DNA from: CAYFKJ01 sp964528595
GTDB lineage: Bacteria; Pseudomonadota; Alphaproteobacteria; UBA2966
Direction of reading: 5' to 3'
DNA: 56,317 nucleotides
Assembly: GCA_964528595.1 (NCBI GenBank)
Contig: CAZGTM010000024.1
Coordinates: 1-56,317, forward strand
Position 1 is the first letter of the stretch. Each line of letters opens with the position of its first letter. Both the position numbers and the translations under genes were made by a program. A model generated the notes under the pieces. It did not search any database, was not told the DNA's origin, and saw nothing but the letters and a program-made list of their open reading frames with translations. This document shows positions 41,391-49,691 of this stretch, piece after piece.

Positions 41391-42161
41391 TCAGTGAGCC
41401 AAAATCTGGCTCAGGAACAACTTGGTGCGGTCCGACTGCGGATTGTTGAAGAATTCGTTGGGTTCGTTCTGTTCGATGATCTCGCCGCCGTCCATGAAGA
41501 TTACGCGGTTTGCAACCTGGTTGGCGAAGCCCATTTCGTGGGTCACGACCAGCATGGTCATGCCTTCCTTGGCCAGATCGACCATCACGTCGAGCACTTC
41601 CTTGATCATTTCCGGATCGAGCGCCGAGGTCGGTTCGTCGAACAGCATGATCGCGGGGTTCATGCAGAGTGAACGCGCGATGGCGACACGCTGCTGCTGA
41701 CCACCGGAAAGCTGACCGGGGAACTTGTTGGCCTGCTCCGGAATCTTCACCCGGGTCAGGTACTTCATGGCGATCTCTTCGGCGTCCGCTTTGGGCATCT
41801 TGCGCACCCAGATCGGCGCCAGCGTGCAGTTCTGCAGCACGGTCAGGTGCGGAAACAGATTGAAGTGCTGGAACACCATGCCGACCTCGCGCCGGATCTG
41901 GTCGATGTGCTTGAGATCATTGGTGAGCTCGATGCCGTCCACCATGATTTGGCCCTGCTGGTGCTCTTCCAGCCGGTTGATGCAGCGGATCATGGTCGAT
42001 TTGCCGGACCCGGAAGGTCCGCAAATGACGATGCGTTCGCCTTTTTCGACGGAGAGATTGATGTCCTTCAAGACATGAAAATCACCGTACCACTTGTGCA
42101 TGCCCGTGATCTGAATGGCGACATCGTCGCTCGAGACTTCCACGTTTGTGGCTTCCGACAT
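41391..42161 (-). CDS. aapP: General L-amino acid ABC transporter, ATP-binding subunit
   Basis: This 256-aa ATPase shows Walker A (GPSGSGKST), the Q-loop, the ABC signature LSGGQQQRVAIARSL, Walker B (IMLFDEPTSALD) and the His switch (VVTHEMGF). It powers import by the two permeases encoded upstream. Amino-acid-type ATPase features (GMHKWYGDFHVLKDINL) match AapP/GltL. It is the last gene of the aapJQMP unit, 19 bases after aapM, and ends at a bidirectional terminator. Confidence 0.96.
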   Translation of the reverse strand: MSEATNVEVSSDDVAIQITGMHKWYGDFHVLKDINLSVEKGERIVICGPSGSGKSTMIRCINRLEEHQQGQIMVDGIELTNDLKHIDQIRREVGMVFQHFNLFPHLTVLQNCTLAPIWVRKMPKADAEEIAMKYLTRVKIPEQANKFPGQLSGGQQQRVAIARSLCMNPAIMLFDEPTSALDPEMIKEVLDVMVDLAKEGMTMLVVTHEMGFANQVANRVIFMDGGEIIEQNEPNEFFNNPQSDRTKLFLSQILAH

Positions 42162-42180
42162 GATGTAGTACCCCCGTAAA

Positions 42181-43467
42181 TTACCGCTTGTGTCCGGTAT
42201 GAAGCTTGTTCTCGAGATACATCGAGTAGCGCGACATTCCGAAGCAGAAAATGAAAAATGTTAAGGCGACGAAGAAGTAGGCTTCGTGCTCGAGACCCAG
42301 CCACTTCTGATCGGCGATCGACGCCTTGCCGACACCCAGGAGATCCATCAAACCGATGATGCTGACCAGCGTGGTGTCTTTGAACAGGCCGATGAAATTG
42401 CCGACGATGCCCGGTATGACGATCTTCAGGGCCTGCGGCAGGATGATCAGCCTCATGTTGAGGTAGTAATTGAGACCGAGCGAATCGGCGGCCTCAAATT
42501 GACCCTTGGGTATCGCCTGCAGACCGCCGCGCACGACCTCCGCCATGTAGGCGGCGGCGAACAGCGACACGCCGACCAGGGCTCGTACCACGTTATCGAA
42601 GTTCATGCCTTCGGGCAGGAACAACGGCAGCATGAACTGCGCCATGAACAGCACGGTAATCAGCGGCACCGAACGGACGAGTTCGATAAAGCCGATGCAC
42701 AGCAGTTGCACCACCGGCATCGAATTGGCCCGGCGCCCAAGAGCAAGAATGATACCGAGCGGCAGCGAGACCGCGATGGCGACGCAGGCCAGGATGAGCG
42801 TCAACAACAAGCCGCCATAGTTCGATGTTTCCATCACCGGGACGCCGAAGCCCCAGGCGATCATCATGACGAACGCGACGCAGTAGGAGATGCCGAACCC
42901 CAAGGTCGTCAGTCCGGGATTGCGTTGCTTCATGGAATACCAACCCAAAACGCCGCCGCCGACGAAGGCCAAGCCCCAGATGGTTTTGCCAAGCCCCGTC
43001 TGCATGGTGCTCATTTCGACCGGACCGTGGATCAAAGCAATGGCAACGGCCGGGTACACGAAGATCAAGAAAATGGCGCAGACGCCCCGACCCGGCAATT
43101 TGTCGAACATCACCGGCAGCATGGCGCCCATGAAGAGGACAAACGCCAAATTCGGCCGCCAAAATTCATCTGCGTCGTAGAAGCCGTAAATGAAGAGGTT
43201 GAAGCGGGCAGCGATCATCGCCCAGCAGGCGCCGGTTCCGTTCGCCTTGCATTCCTTGAAGTTGTTGGCGTCCCAAACGCTCGAGAAAATCGTCCAGTCG
43301 AGCAGCGGTGGGATCGTCAGATAGATCAGGTAAAGGATTATCACCGTCGCAATGGAGTTGTACCAGGTGCTGAACAGGTGATGGTGAAGCCAGCCGATGA
43401 TGCCCCGTTCGGACGTCGGCGGCGGCAGATCCGGGTGAAGTTCGGTTTTGACGTATGCTTCAGCCAT
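42181..43467 (-). CDS. aapM: General L-amino acid ABC transporter, permease
   Basis: This 428-aa permease has many membrane segments: one near 35-57, several between 115 and 220, and the transport core from about 210. The core includes an EAA-type loop, SLGLNYYLNMRLIILPQALKIVIPG. The N-terminal extension before the core is characteristic of AapM compared with short His/Glu-type permeases. It pairs with AapQ in the inner membrane. It starts three bases after the aapQ stop, so the two are translationally coupled. Confidence 0.95.
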   Translation of the reverse strand: MAEAYVKTELHPDLPPPTSERGIIGWLHHHLFSTWYNSIATVIILYLIYLTIPPLLDWTIFSSVWDANNFKECKANGTGACWAMIAARFNLFIYGFYDADEFWRPNLAFVLFMGAMLPVMFDKLPGRGVCAIFLIFVYPAVAIALIHGPVEMSTMQTGLGKTIWGLAFVGGGVLGWYSMKQRNPGLTTLGFGISYCVAFVMMIAWGFGVPVMETSNYGGLLLTLILACVAIAVSLPLGIILALGRRANSMPVVQLLCIGFIELVRSVPLITVLFMAQFMLPLFLPEGMNFDNVVRALVGVSLFAAAYMAEVVRGGLQAIPKGQFEAADSLGLNYYLNMRLIILPQALKIVIPGIVGNFIGLFKDTTLVSIIGLMDLLGVGKASIADQKWLGLEHEAYFFVALTFFIFCFGMSRYSMYLENKLHTGHKR

Positions 43468-43470
43468 GAC

Positions 43471-44667
43471 CTATCTCTCCACCAACGCGACGCGTTTGTT
43501 GTACCAGTTCATAAACACCGAAATCGCGATCGAGATCGTCAGGTACACCGCCATGGTCACGACAATGATCTCGACGGCATTACCGGTTTGGTTCAGCGAG
43601 ATCCCCATGAAGACATTGGCGATATCAGGATAACCGATGGCAATTCCCAACGACGAGTTCTTCGTCAGGTTCAGGTACTGACTGGTGACCGGCGGCACGA
43701 TGACCCTCAGCGCCTGAGGAATAATCACCAGGCGCATGGTCGTGCCAGGCCTGACGCCCAGCGCATGAGCAGCCTCGGTTTGACCGTGGCTTACCGCCTG
43801 GATGCCGGCCCGCACGTTTTCCGCAATGAACGCACCGGTATAAAACGTCAAGGCCATCAGCAGGCCTAGGAGCTGCGATGTTATCTGCCCGCCGCCCACA
43901 TAGTTGAAGCCCTTCAGCGCCGGCACATCCCAACTAAGGGGGAAGCCCGCGACGGCCAGGCCTAAGAACGGCAAACCGATGAGAAGCCCGACGGAAGCCC
44001 AAAAGACCGGGAATTGCTCACCCGTTTGATCCTGCCGTTTGTGGGCCCAACGCGACATGGCAAAAATGCCGACGATAGCCGCAATCAGGGCAATGCCGGC
44101 GATCCACGCGCCTTCGGCAAACACCGGTGACGGGATCGCGATGTAACGGTCGCTGATGAAAATAATGTCGAATATCGGGAAGGCGTTGCGGACGTTCGGC
44201 AGCAACAGGATCACACCGAAATACCAGACCAAAATCTGCAGCAGCAACGGGACGTTGCGCGTGCCTTCGATATAAACGGCCGCCACCAACCGGACCAAGG
44301 AGTTCGAGGACAATCTCAAAACGCCGAAAATCAGCCCGACAATGGTTGCAAGGACGATGCCGATCGCGGAAATCAGCAGCGTGTTGACCAATCCCAGTAA
44401 AAACACGTCGCCATGGGTCGATACGTTGACGTCGAAACCCGTCAGGTTGAAATTCGGACTCGTCGGCATGAAGCCGGCGATCTGGTCCATAAATTCAAAA
44501 CCTGGCGTGATGCCAATTTTCTGAAGATTGGCTGTCGTATTGCGGAATATGAAGGCAAGAAATCCAACCAAAATGACGACCGTAATGATCTGCGCGATAA
44601 TGGCGCGGACCTTCGGATCGTTTAGGGGATTTCGCTTTGGCGTAGAATCGACGGTGTTGACGGTCAT
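43471..44667 (-). CDS. aapQ: General L-amino acid ABC transporter, permease
   Basis: This permease of about 398 aa has a membrane segment near residue 30-50, a long extracytoplasmic insert, and a permease core from about 85 with the EAA-type loop ALGVRPGTTMRLVIIPQALRVIVPP. The NxSSLGIAIGYPDI motif after it is typical of AapQ. ATG 44667 is chosen; a GTG directly before it is also in frame. It is separated from aapJ by 172 bases that include a hairpin terminator, so permease genes are probably expressed at lower level than the binding protein. Confidence 0.95.
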   Translation of the reverse strand: MTVNTVDSTPKRNPLNDPKVRAIIAQIITVVILVGFLAFIFRNTTANLQKIGITPGFEFMDQIAGFMPTSPNFNLTGFDVNVSTHGDVFLLGLVNTLLISAIGIVLATIVGLIFGVLRLSSNSLVRLVAAVYIEGTRNVPLLLQILVWYFGVILLLPNVRNAFPIFDIIFISDRYIAIPSPVFAEGAWIAGIALIAAIVGIFAMSRWAHKRQDQTGEQFPVFWASVGLLIGLPFLGLAVAGFPLSWDVPALKGFNYVGGGQITSQLLGLLMALTFYTGAFIAENVRAGIQAVSHGQTEAAHALGVRPGTTMRLVIIPQALRVIVPPVTSQYLNLTKNSSLGIAIGYPDIANVFMGISLNQTGNAVEIIVVTMAVYLTISIAISVFMNWYNKRVALVER

Positions 44668-44805
44668 CACACCCCCCGTTTGCCCTTGTTATGGGCGCTC
44701 CCAGAATAACGCGCGGGCTTTGTGCCTCGCGGCCCGTTCATGCTCGTTGATCGGCTGAACTGGACCTGCCCACAAACCACCTAGTACCAAGCGGTCATAA
44801 AGAAA

Positions 44806-44831
44806 AGGCCGGAGGTTTTATCCTCCGGCCT
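44806..44831 (-). terminator. Intra-operon terminator between aapJ and aapQ
   Basis: On the minus strand GGCCGGAGG, loop ATAAAA, CCTCCGGCC is followed by TTTTCTTT (plus-strand arms 44807-44815 and 44822-44830). It begins 12 bases after the aapJ stop. It should let only part of the transcripts continue into the permease genes. The remaining spacer to aapQ shows no gene. Confidence 0.9.
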
Positions 44832-44842
44832 CTCTTTAAATC

Positions 44843-45856
44843 CTAGCGGAACGGCGGCGAGTAGAGAATGCCGCCATTGGTCCACAGCGCGTTGACGCCG
44901 CGTGCCAGGGCAATCGGCGTATCCGGGCCGATGTTGCGGTTGTAGCTTTCGGAATAGTTACCGACAGCCTTGATGACGCGGGCGCCGAAGTCCTTGGAGA
45001 GACCCAGCATTCCGCCCAAGTTGCCTTCCGAACCCAGGAGACGCTTAACTTCCGGGTTGTTCGAGCCCATCATGCTGTCCGCATTGGCCTGCGTGATGCC
45101 GAGCTCTTCGCCACTGATCATCGCATTGAGCGTCCAGCGGACGATGTCGCCCCACTGGTTGTCGCCATGGCGAACCAACGGGCCGAGCGGCTCTTTGGAG
45201 ATGATTTCAGGCAGGACCATATGGGCGTCCGGATCGGCCAGAACGGCGCGTTGCGCGGCGAGACCCGAGCGGTCCGTGGTGTAAACGTCGCAGGCGCCCT
45301 TGTCGTAGTTCGAGCGGGCTTCGGCGGCGTCTTCAACAACGACCGGCGTGAAGGACATCTTGTTGGAACGGAAGTAATCGGCGAGGTTCAGCTCGGTCGT
45401 GGTGCCGGTCTGGATGCAGACGCTGGCGCCAGAAAGCTCGGTGGCCGACTTGATGCCGAGGCTCTTGCGAACCATGAAGCCTTGTCCGTCATAGTAGTTG
45501 ACACCGACGAATTCAAAGCCGAGATCGACGTCGCGGCTGAAGGTCCAGGTGGTGTTCCGGGCCAGCATGTCGACTTCGCCCGACTGCAGAGCCGGGAAAC
45601 GGGTTTTACCCGTGGTGGGCGTAAACTTGACGGCCATTTTGTCGCCGAGAACGGCGGCGGCAACGGCGCGGCAGACGTCTACGTCAAAGCCTTCCCACAC
45701 GCCTTTGTCGTTCGGCGCGGCAAAGCCGGCCAGGCCGGTGGAGACACCGCACTGAATAAAGCCTTTCGCCTTCACGTCATCAAGCGTGCCGGCGGAGGCG
45801 ACTGTGGAGATTGCGGCGGCGGCTGCCGTCGCGGCGAGAAGTTTAAGGTACTTCAT
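44843..45856 (-). CDS. aapJ: General L-amino acid ABC transporter, periplasmic binding protein
   Basis: This 337-aa protein has a signal peptide (MKYLKLLAATAAAAAISTVASA, cleavage before GTLDD). The mature part is a type-2 amino-acid-binding fold: VKAKGFIQCGVSTGLAGFAAPNDKGVWEGFDVDVCRAVAAAVLG near the start, then a hinge near LARNTTWTFSRD and QTGTTTELNLADYF. AapJ captures a broad range of L-amino acids in the periplasm. It is the first gene of the operon and is followed by a strong hairpin. Confidence 0.96.
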   Translation of the reverse strand: MKYLKLLAATAAAAAISTVASAGTLDDVKAKGFIQCGVSTGLAGFAAPNDKGVWEGFDVDVCRAVAAAVLGDKMAVKFTPTTGKTRFPALQSGEVDMLARNTTWTFSRDVDLGFEFVGVNYYDGQGFMVRKSLGIKSATELSGASVCIQTGTTTELNLADYFRSNKMSFTPVVVEDAAEARSNYDKGACDVYTTDRSGLAAQRAVLADPDAHMVLPEIISKEPLGPLVRHGDNQWGDIVRWTLNAMISGEELGITQANADSMMGSNNPEVKRLLGSEGNLGGMLGLSKDFGARVIKAVGNYSESYNRNIGPDTPIALARGVNALWTNGGILYSPPFR

Positions 45857-46169
45857 CGTCGTAGCCTTCCCTGTTTGTTATTTGGCAGTCCCACTTCGGT
45901 TTAGTTTCCCACCGCCACGATTGGGCACGTGTCGTTTTTTTTCAAAACGTTAGTACGCAAACCCTACGACGACAAACCTCCGAAAATGAACGCTGCGGTT
46001 TATCTTGATGTCAGCCCCCCTGAGTGGTTTGGCCGACGGCCTTTCCTTACTTTATGCCGGGACGGTAACAGAGTTTGTCCAAACGGACAAGAATGCATGA
46101 GGCCATATTTTCCGCCTCTTTCAAGCTTATGATATGATTAAAGAGAAAACTCGATTTTATTGATTTTAG
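45857..46169. other. Gene-free region, 313 bp, upstream of aapJ and downstream of znuB
   Basis: The spacer must hold the aapJ promoter on its left side. The right end (46125-46169) is AT-rich and follows the znuB stop on the minus strand, but I see no clear stem there. No convincing operator, riboswitch or small gene is visible. Confidence 0.55.
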
Positions 46170-46961
46170 TCATTTTTTCAGGAGCCCGCGAAGCATCCCG
46201 GTGACGACGAAAAGACCGGTCGCCGCAAGCACGATGCCGGGGCCTGCGGGAATGTCCCAGGTCAGCGAGGCGCCCAGGCCGCCGACCACCGACAGGCACC
46301 CCCCGACCGCGGCGATGACCGCCATCATCTCGGGCGTCGGCGATAGTGGCCGCGCCGCCGCCGCCGGAATAATCAGCAGCGAGACGATCAGCAGGACGCC
46401 GACCACTTTCATAGCCACGGCGATGACCACGGCGATAACGACCATGAAGGCCAGCCGGGCGGCCACGACAGGCACGCCTTCCACCACCGCCAGTTCCTCA
46501 TGGACGGTCATGGCGAGCAGCGGCCGCCAGATCACAGCTAAGGTAAGGAGCGCTGCCGCGCCGCCGCCAAAAATCCAGATCAGATCGCCCATGCCCACCG
46601 CCAGAATATCGCCGAACAGATAGGCCATCAGGTCGACCCGGACGTTTTCGATCAGCGCCGTCGCCACCAGGCCCAAGGCCAGCATGGCATGGGCCAAAAT
46701 GCCGAGCAGCGTATCGCTGGCCAGTTGCCGCTGCGACTGGGCCGCCGCCAGTATCAATCCGGCAACCACGCAAACAGCAACGATTCCCAAGGTCGGATCG
46801 ATGTTGAGCAACAATCCCAGGGCGACGCCGAACAAGGCGGAATGGGCCAACGCCGCGCCGAAGTAGGCCATACGCCGCCAGACCACGAAACAGCCCAGCG
46901 GACCGGCCACCAGAGCCACCCCCAGTCCGGCGGCCAGCGCCCGGATCAGGAAATCATCCAT
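46170..46961 (-). CDS. znuB: Zinc ABC transporter, permease
   Basis: This protein of about 263 aa has eight or nine membrane segments of the ABC-3 (metal) type. Landmarks are LGCFVVWRRMAYFGAALAHSALFGVALG at the start and VVGVLLIVSLLIIPAAAARPL in the second half, the conserved metal-permease helix. It forms the channel for Zn2+ in the inner membrane. ATG 46961 lies inside the end of znuC (overlap of eight bases), showing translational coupling; a longer frame reaching 47093 is only the shadow of znuC's His-rich tail. Confidence 0.94.
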   Translation of the reverse strand: MDDFLIRALAAGLGVALVAGPLGCFVVWRRMAYFGAALAHSALFGVALGLLLNIDPTLGIVAVCVVAGLILAAAQSQRQLASDTLLGILAHAMLALGLVATALIENVRVDLMAYLFGDILAVGMGDLIWIFGGGAAALLTLAVIWRPLLAMTVHEELAVVEGVPVVAARLAFMVVIAVVIAVAMKVVGVLLIVSLLIIPAAAARPLSPTPEMMAVIAAVGGCLSVVGGLGASLTWDIPAGPGIVLAATGLFVVTGMLRGLLKK

Positions 46962-47736
46962 GGTCGTGACTGTGGGAATGACCGTGGCCGTCGTCGGCCG
47001 GAATGACATTGCCGTGGGCGTCATGATCGTGGTCATGGTGATGGGCATAAAGCGCCAAACCGGCCGCCACCCGGTCCCCGAACAGGGCGACATATTCGGG
47101 ATGGCGCTGCACGGTTTCCGGTGTCCCGTCGCAACAGACGTGCTGGTTCAGGCAGACCACATGATCCGTCGCCGCCATCACCAGGTGTAGGTCGTGCGAA
47201 ACCATGACGACGCCGAACCCGTGCCGGTCCCGCAAGGTGGCGATGAGTTCGTAAATTTCGACCTGCCCGCCGATATCGACCCCCTGCACCGGTTCGTCCA
47301 ACACCAATAACTCAGGGTCGCGCAACAGGGCGCGCGCCAGCATAACGCGCCGCAACTCGCCGCCCGACAGGTCATGCAACGAGCGGTCGATCAGGTGCGG
47401 TACGCCGACTTCGGTCATCAAGGCCGCGCGGGTGCCCGGTGGCGCGGCGATCCCTAGGGACAGAAAACGCCGCACGTTGAGCGGCAACACGGGGTCGATA
47501 CTCATGGTTTGCGGCACATAGCCGATCACCAGCCCGGCTTTTCTTCGGATGCTGCCGCGGTCCGGTTTGATAAGACCCATGGCGGTGCGCAGAAGCGTTG
47601 ATTTCCCGGCGCCGTTCGGTCCGACGACGGTAATGATTTCCTTTGGCCTCACCGCAAGGCTCACATCGTTGAGCAAAACAGTCTCGCCACGCCGGACGGA
47701 AACGCCTTTGACGTCGACCAGACAGTCGCCGGTCAT
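46954..47736 (-). CDS. znuC: Zinc ABC transporter, ATP-binding subunit with His-rich tail
   Basis: This 260-aa ATPase has Walker A (GPNGAGKSTLL), LSGGELRRVMLARAL, Walker B (LLVLDEPVQGVD) and the switch VSHDLH. The C-terminal 30 residues are rich in His and Asp (AHHHDHDHDAHG, then GHGHSHSHDHG), probably binding or sensing zinc at the cytoplasmic face. ATG 47736 overlaps the zur stop by ATGA; upstream in-frame starts inside zur are rejected. The order zur-znuC-znuB, divergent from znuA, is a common alphaproteobacterial layout. Confidence 0.95.
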   Translation of the reverse strand: MTGDCLVDVKGVSVRRGETVLLNDVSLAVRPKEIITVVGPNGAGKSTLLRTAMGLIKPDRGSIRRKAGLVIGYVPQTMSIDPVLPLNVRRFLSLGIAAPPGTRAALMTEVGVPHLIDRSLHDLSGGELRRVMLARALLRDPELLVLDEPVQGVDIGGQVEIYELIATLRDRHGFGVVMVSHDLHLVMAATDHVVCLNQHVCCDGTPETVQRHPEYVALFGDRVAAGLALYAHHHDHDHDAHGNVIPADDGHGHSHSHDHG

Positions 47737-48233
47737 TGTACCGGCGCCGTCAGGCATTCTTGACAATGGCCCCGGACCTCGACTGTTCGGGTGTCGACGG
47801 AAAACCCCTGGTCCTTTGCCGCCTTGTTGATGCAACGGGCGAGACCGTCGATCTCGATTTCCACGGCTGTGCCGCAGGCGTCGCAGATTAGATACTGCGC
47901 TTCATGAGCGAGTTCGGGATGGGAACAACCGACATAGGCGTTCTGCGATTCGATGCGGTGAACCAGTCCCTGGCTTATGAGAAAATCCAGGGCCCGGTAG
48001 ACCGTGGGCGGAGCGGGACGCCGGCCTTCGCTCAAGCGTTCCAGGATTTCATAAGCGCCGATCGGCGCATGACTGGTCCACACCAGTTCAAGCACTGTCC
48101 GGCGCAACGGCGTCAGGCGCGCGCCGGTATCCCGGCACACGCGATCCGCGGCGGCCAGGGCGTTTTCAATGCAATGCCGGTGGTCGTGCAGCGCGTCTGA
48201 CCTGTCTGATTTGATGCGGGTCGCCTGTCCCAT
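47733..48233 (-). CDS. zur: Zinc uptake regulator (Fur family)
   Basis: This 166-aa protein has a winged-helix domain (about 25-95: TGARLTPLRRTVLELVWTSHAPIGAYEILERL, PTVYRALDFLISQGLVHRIES). A C-terminal metal/dimer domain carries the structural zinc Cys pairs CDACG and HCQEC. With zinc it should bind the palindrome at 48281 and shut off znuA and its own operon. ATG 48233 is preceded by GGTGGAG; the frame to 48260 is rejected. It overlaps znuC by four bases. Confidence 0.94.
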   Translation of the reverse strand: MGQATRIKSDRSDALHDHRHCIENALAAADRVCRDTGARLTPLRRTVLELVWTSHAPIGAYEILERLSEGRRPAPPTVYRALDFLISQGLVHRIESQNAYVGCSHPELAHEAQYLICDACGTAVEIEIDGLARCINKAAKDQGFSVDTRTVEVRGHCQECLTAPVQ

Positions 48234-48280
48234 CGCTCCACCTTCGGCCAACCGTTTCAAGGAGGTTTCATATTGTGTAA

Positions 48281-48295
48281 TGTTATACTATAACA
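48281..48295. promoter_or_regulatory. Zur box
   Basis: TGTTATACTATAACA is a perfect palindrome around one base, preceded by AA and followed by AA, matching the alphaproteobacterial Zur consensus (AATGTTATAnnATAACATT-like). It lies 43 bases before the znuA ATG and 48 bases before zur on the other strand, right for dual control. Confidence 0.9.
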
Positions 48296-48337
48296 AAATC
48301 AAGAAATTCGCACGGTCCCCGCTTCAAGTTGAAAACC

Positions 48338-49276
48338 ATGAACTCCCCCATCCGATTTCTTTGCGCCGCTATCAGCGCGTCAATCATCAGCGCGATGCCC
48401 GTTCCGGGAAACGCCGAAGCACCGCGCGTGGTGGCGACCATCCCGCCGATCCATGCTCTGGTCGCATCGGTTATGGAGGGGATCGGTAAACCGCAGCTTT
48501 TGATCGCCCAACGCGCCTCCCCCCACGAATTTAACCTGCGTCCCTCGCAGGCCCGCGCCATTGCCCGGGCGGATCTGATCGTCTGGGTCGGCCCCGAGCT
48601 CGAGGCGCCTCTCCAACGATCACTGGAAGCGCGGCGCACGGCCGGGGCGGAGCTTCGAATTCTTGATATTCCGGATCTTGAGCGCCTAGAAGCCAGACCG
48701 GGAGGTGCCTGGCTGGCCGATTCCCAGCATGAACACGAAAAGCACGGTCACTCGGAGAATGTTTTGGATCCGCACCTGTGGCTCTCGTTGAAAAATGCGG
48801 AGATGATCGGAAATGCGGTTGCGGGGGCATTGGCCGAGATCGATCGGCCGCATGCCGAAAAATACCAGCGAAATGCCGCCAACCTCAGTCAACAGCTTTC
48901 GGTTTTGCAGGGCGAGATCAAAGCCATCTTAGCTGCCGGTTCGGAAACGCGGTTTGTCCTGCTGCACGATTCGCTTCAGTATTTCGAACATGACTTCGGC
49001 CTGACCAGCGTTGGCGCGGCGACGACGGCGTCGGCGCAGGGTCCCGGCGCCCGCCGCCTACGGGCGCTAAAAAGATTGGTGGACGTCTCGGGCGTTCGCT
49101 GCATTGTTGCCGATCCTTACGTGTCCGGCGCCTTGGCCCGGACATTGGCGGAAGGAAGCGGCGCCAAAACCGCCGAAATCGATCCGCTTGGGTATTCACA
49201 TCCGCCCGGCATCGGCCAATACGATGCTATGATGTTCGACATCGCCAAGAAACTGGCCGCCTGCCTGGCGCCCTAA
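48338..49276 (+). CDS. znuA: Zinc ABC transporter, periplasmic binding protein
   Basis: This 312-aa protein has a signal peptide (hydrophobic 8-22, cleavage near GNAEA). It is a cluster 9 metal-binding protein: VVATIPPIHALVASVMEG, QRASPHEFNLRPSQ (zinc His), VLDPHLWLS (zinc His), LLHDSLQYFEHDFGL (zinc His) and EIDPLGYSHPPG near the end. A short His-rich loop, QHEHEKHGHSEN, sits before the second zinc His. ATG 48338 is preferred to TTG 48329. It delivers Zn2+ to ZnuB and is divergent from zur. Confidence 0.95.
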   Translation: MNSPIRFLCAAISASIISAMPVPGNAEAPRVVATIPPIHALVASVMEGIGKPQLLIAQRASPHEFNLRPSQARAIARADLIVWVGPELEAPLQRSLEARRTAGAELRILDIPDLERLEARPGGAWLADSQHEHEKHGHSENVLDPHLWLSLKNAEMIGNAVAGALAEIDRPHAEKYQRNAANLSQQLSVLQGEIKAILAAGSETRFVLLHDSLQYFEHDFGLTSVGAATTASAQGPGARRLRALKRLVDVSGVRCIVADPYVSGALARTLAEGSGAKTAEIDPLGYSHPPGIGQYDAMMFDIAKKLAACLAP

Positions 49277-49289
49277 ACCGGAGTTCCCG

Positions 49290-49682
49290 ATGGCCACCGA
49301 CAATGAAACCGTGATGGACGAAGTTGCCTTCAACGAAGACGGTCTCGTGCCGGCCATCGCACAGCAGCACGACAGCGGCGAAATCCTGATGATGGCCTGG
49401 ATGAACCGCGAGGCCGTGTCGGAAACCCTGGAGACCGGCCGCGTCTGTTACTACAGCCGATCGCGCGGTAAGCTCTGGCGTAAGGGGGAAAGCTCGGGTC
49501 AGGTACAGCAACTGCACGAGCTTCGCCTGGACTGCGACGGCGATACCGTCCTCCTGCTGGTCGACCAACAGGGCGTCGCCTGCCACACCGGCCGGCGAAA
49601 CTGTTTTTTCAGGGCGGTGCGCGACGGCAAGCTTGAAACCATCGCGGATGTCGAGATCGATCCGGACGAGCTTTATTCGTAG
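49290..49682 (+). CDS. hisI: Phosphoribosyl-AMP cyclohydrolase
   Basis: This 130-aa protein is the stand-alone HisI of the histidine pathway, opening the adenine ring of PR-AMP. Landmarks are ILMMAWMNREAVSETLETGRVCYYSRSRGKLWRKGESSG, the magnesium site LRLDCDGDTVLLLVDQ, and the zinc Cys residues in VACHTGRRNCFF. It has no HisE fusion, as is usual in alphaproteobacteria. It begins 13 bases after znuA and may be read from the zinc-controlled promoter; no other his gene is near. Confidence 0.96.
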   Translation: MATDNETVMDEVAFNEDGLVPAIAQQHDSGEILMMAWMNREAVSETLETGRVCYYSRSRGKLWRKGESSGQVQQLHELRLDCDGDTVLLLVDQQGVACHTGRRNCFFRAVRDGKLETIADVEIDPDELYS

Positions 49683-49691
49683 GTCAACCGC

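Noticed and set aside
42286..43869. 527-aa open frame on the plus strand across aapM and aapQ
   Set aside because: It is antisense to two well-conserved permeases; its composition (Asp/His/Arg/Gln-rich, no hydrophobic core) is that of a shadow frame in GC-rich DNA.
47045..47093. Longer N terminus for znuB reaching 47093
   Set aside because: The extra 44 residues are the out-of-frame reading of the His-rich tail of znuC; the ATG at 46961 overlaps the znuC stop and begins the first membrane helix.
48259..48489. Strong AAGGAGG at 48259 followed by a short frame from ATG 48280
   Set aside because: The spacing of 14 bases is too long, the frame overlaps the Zur box and then znuA out of frame, and the product has no plausible fold.
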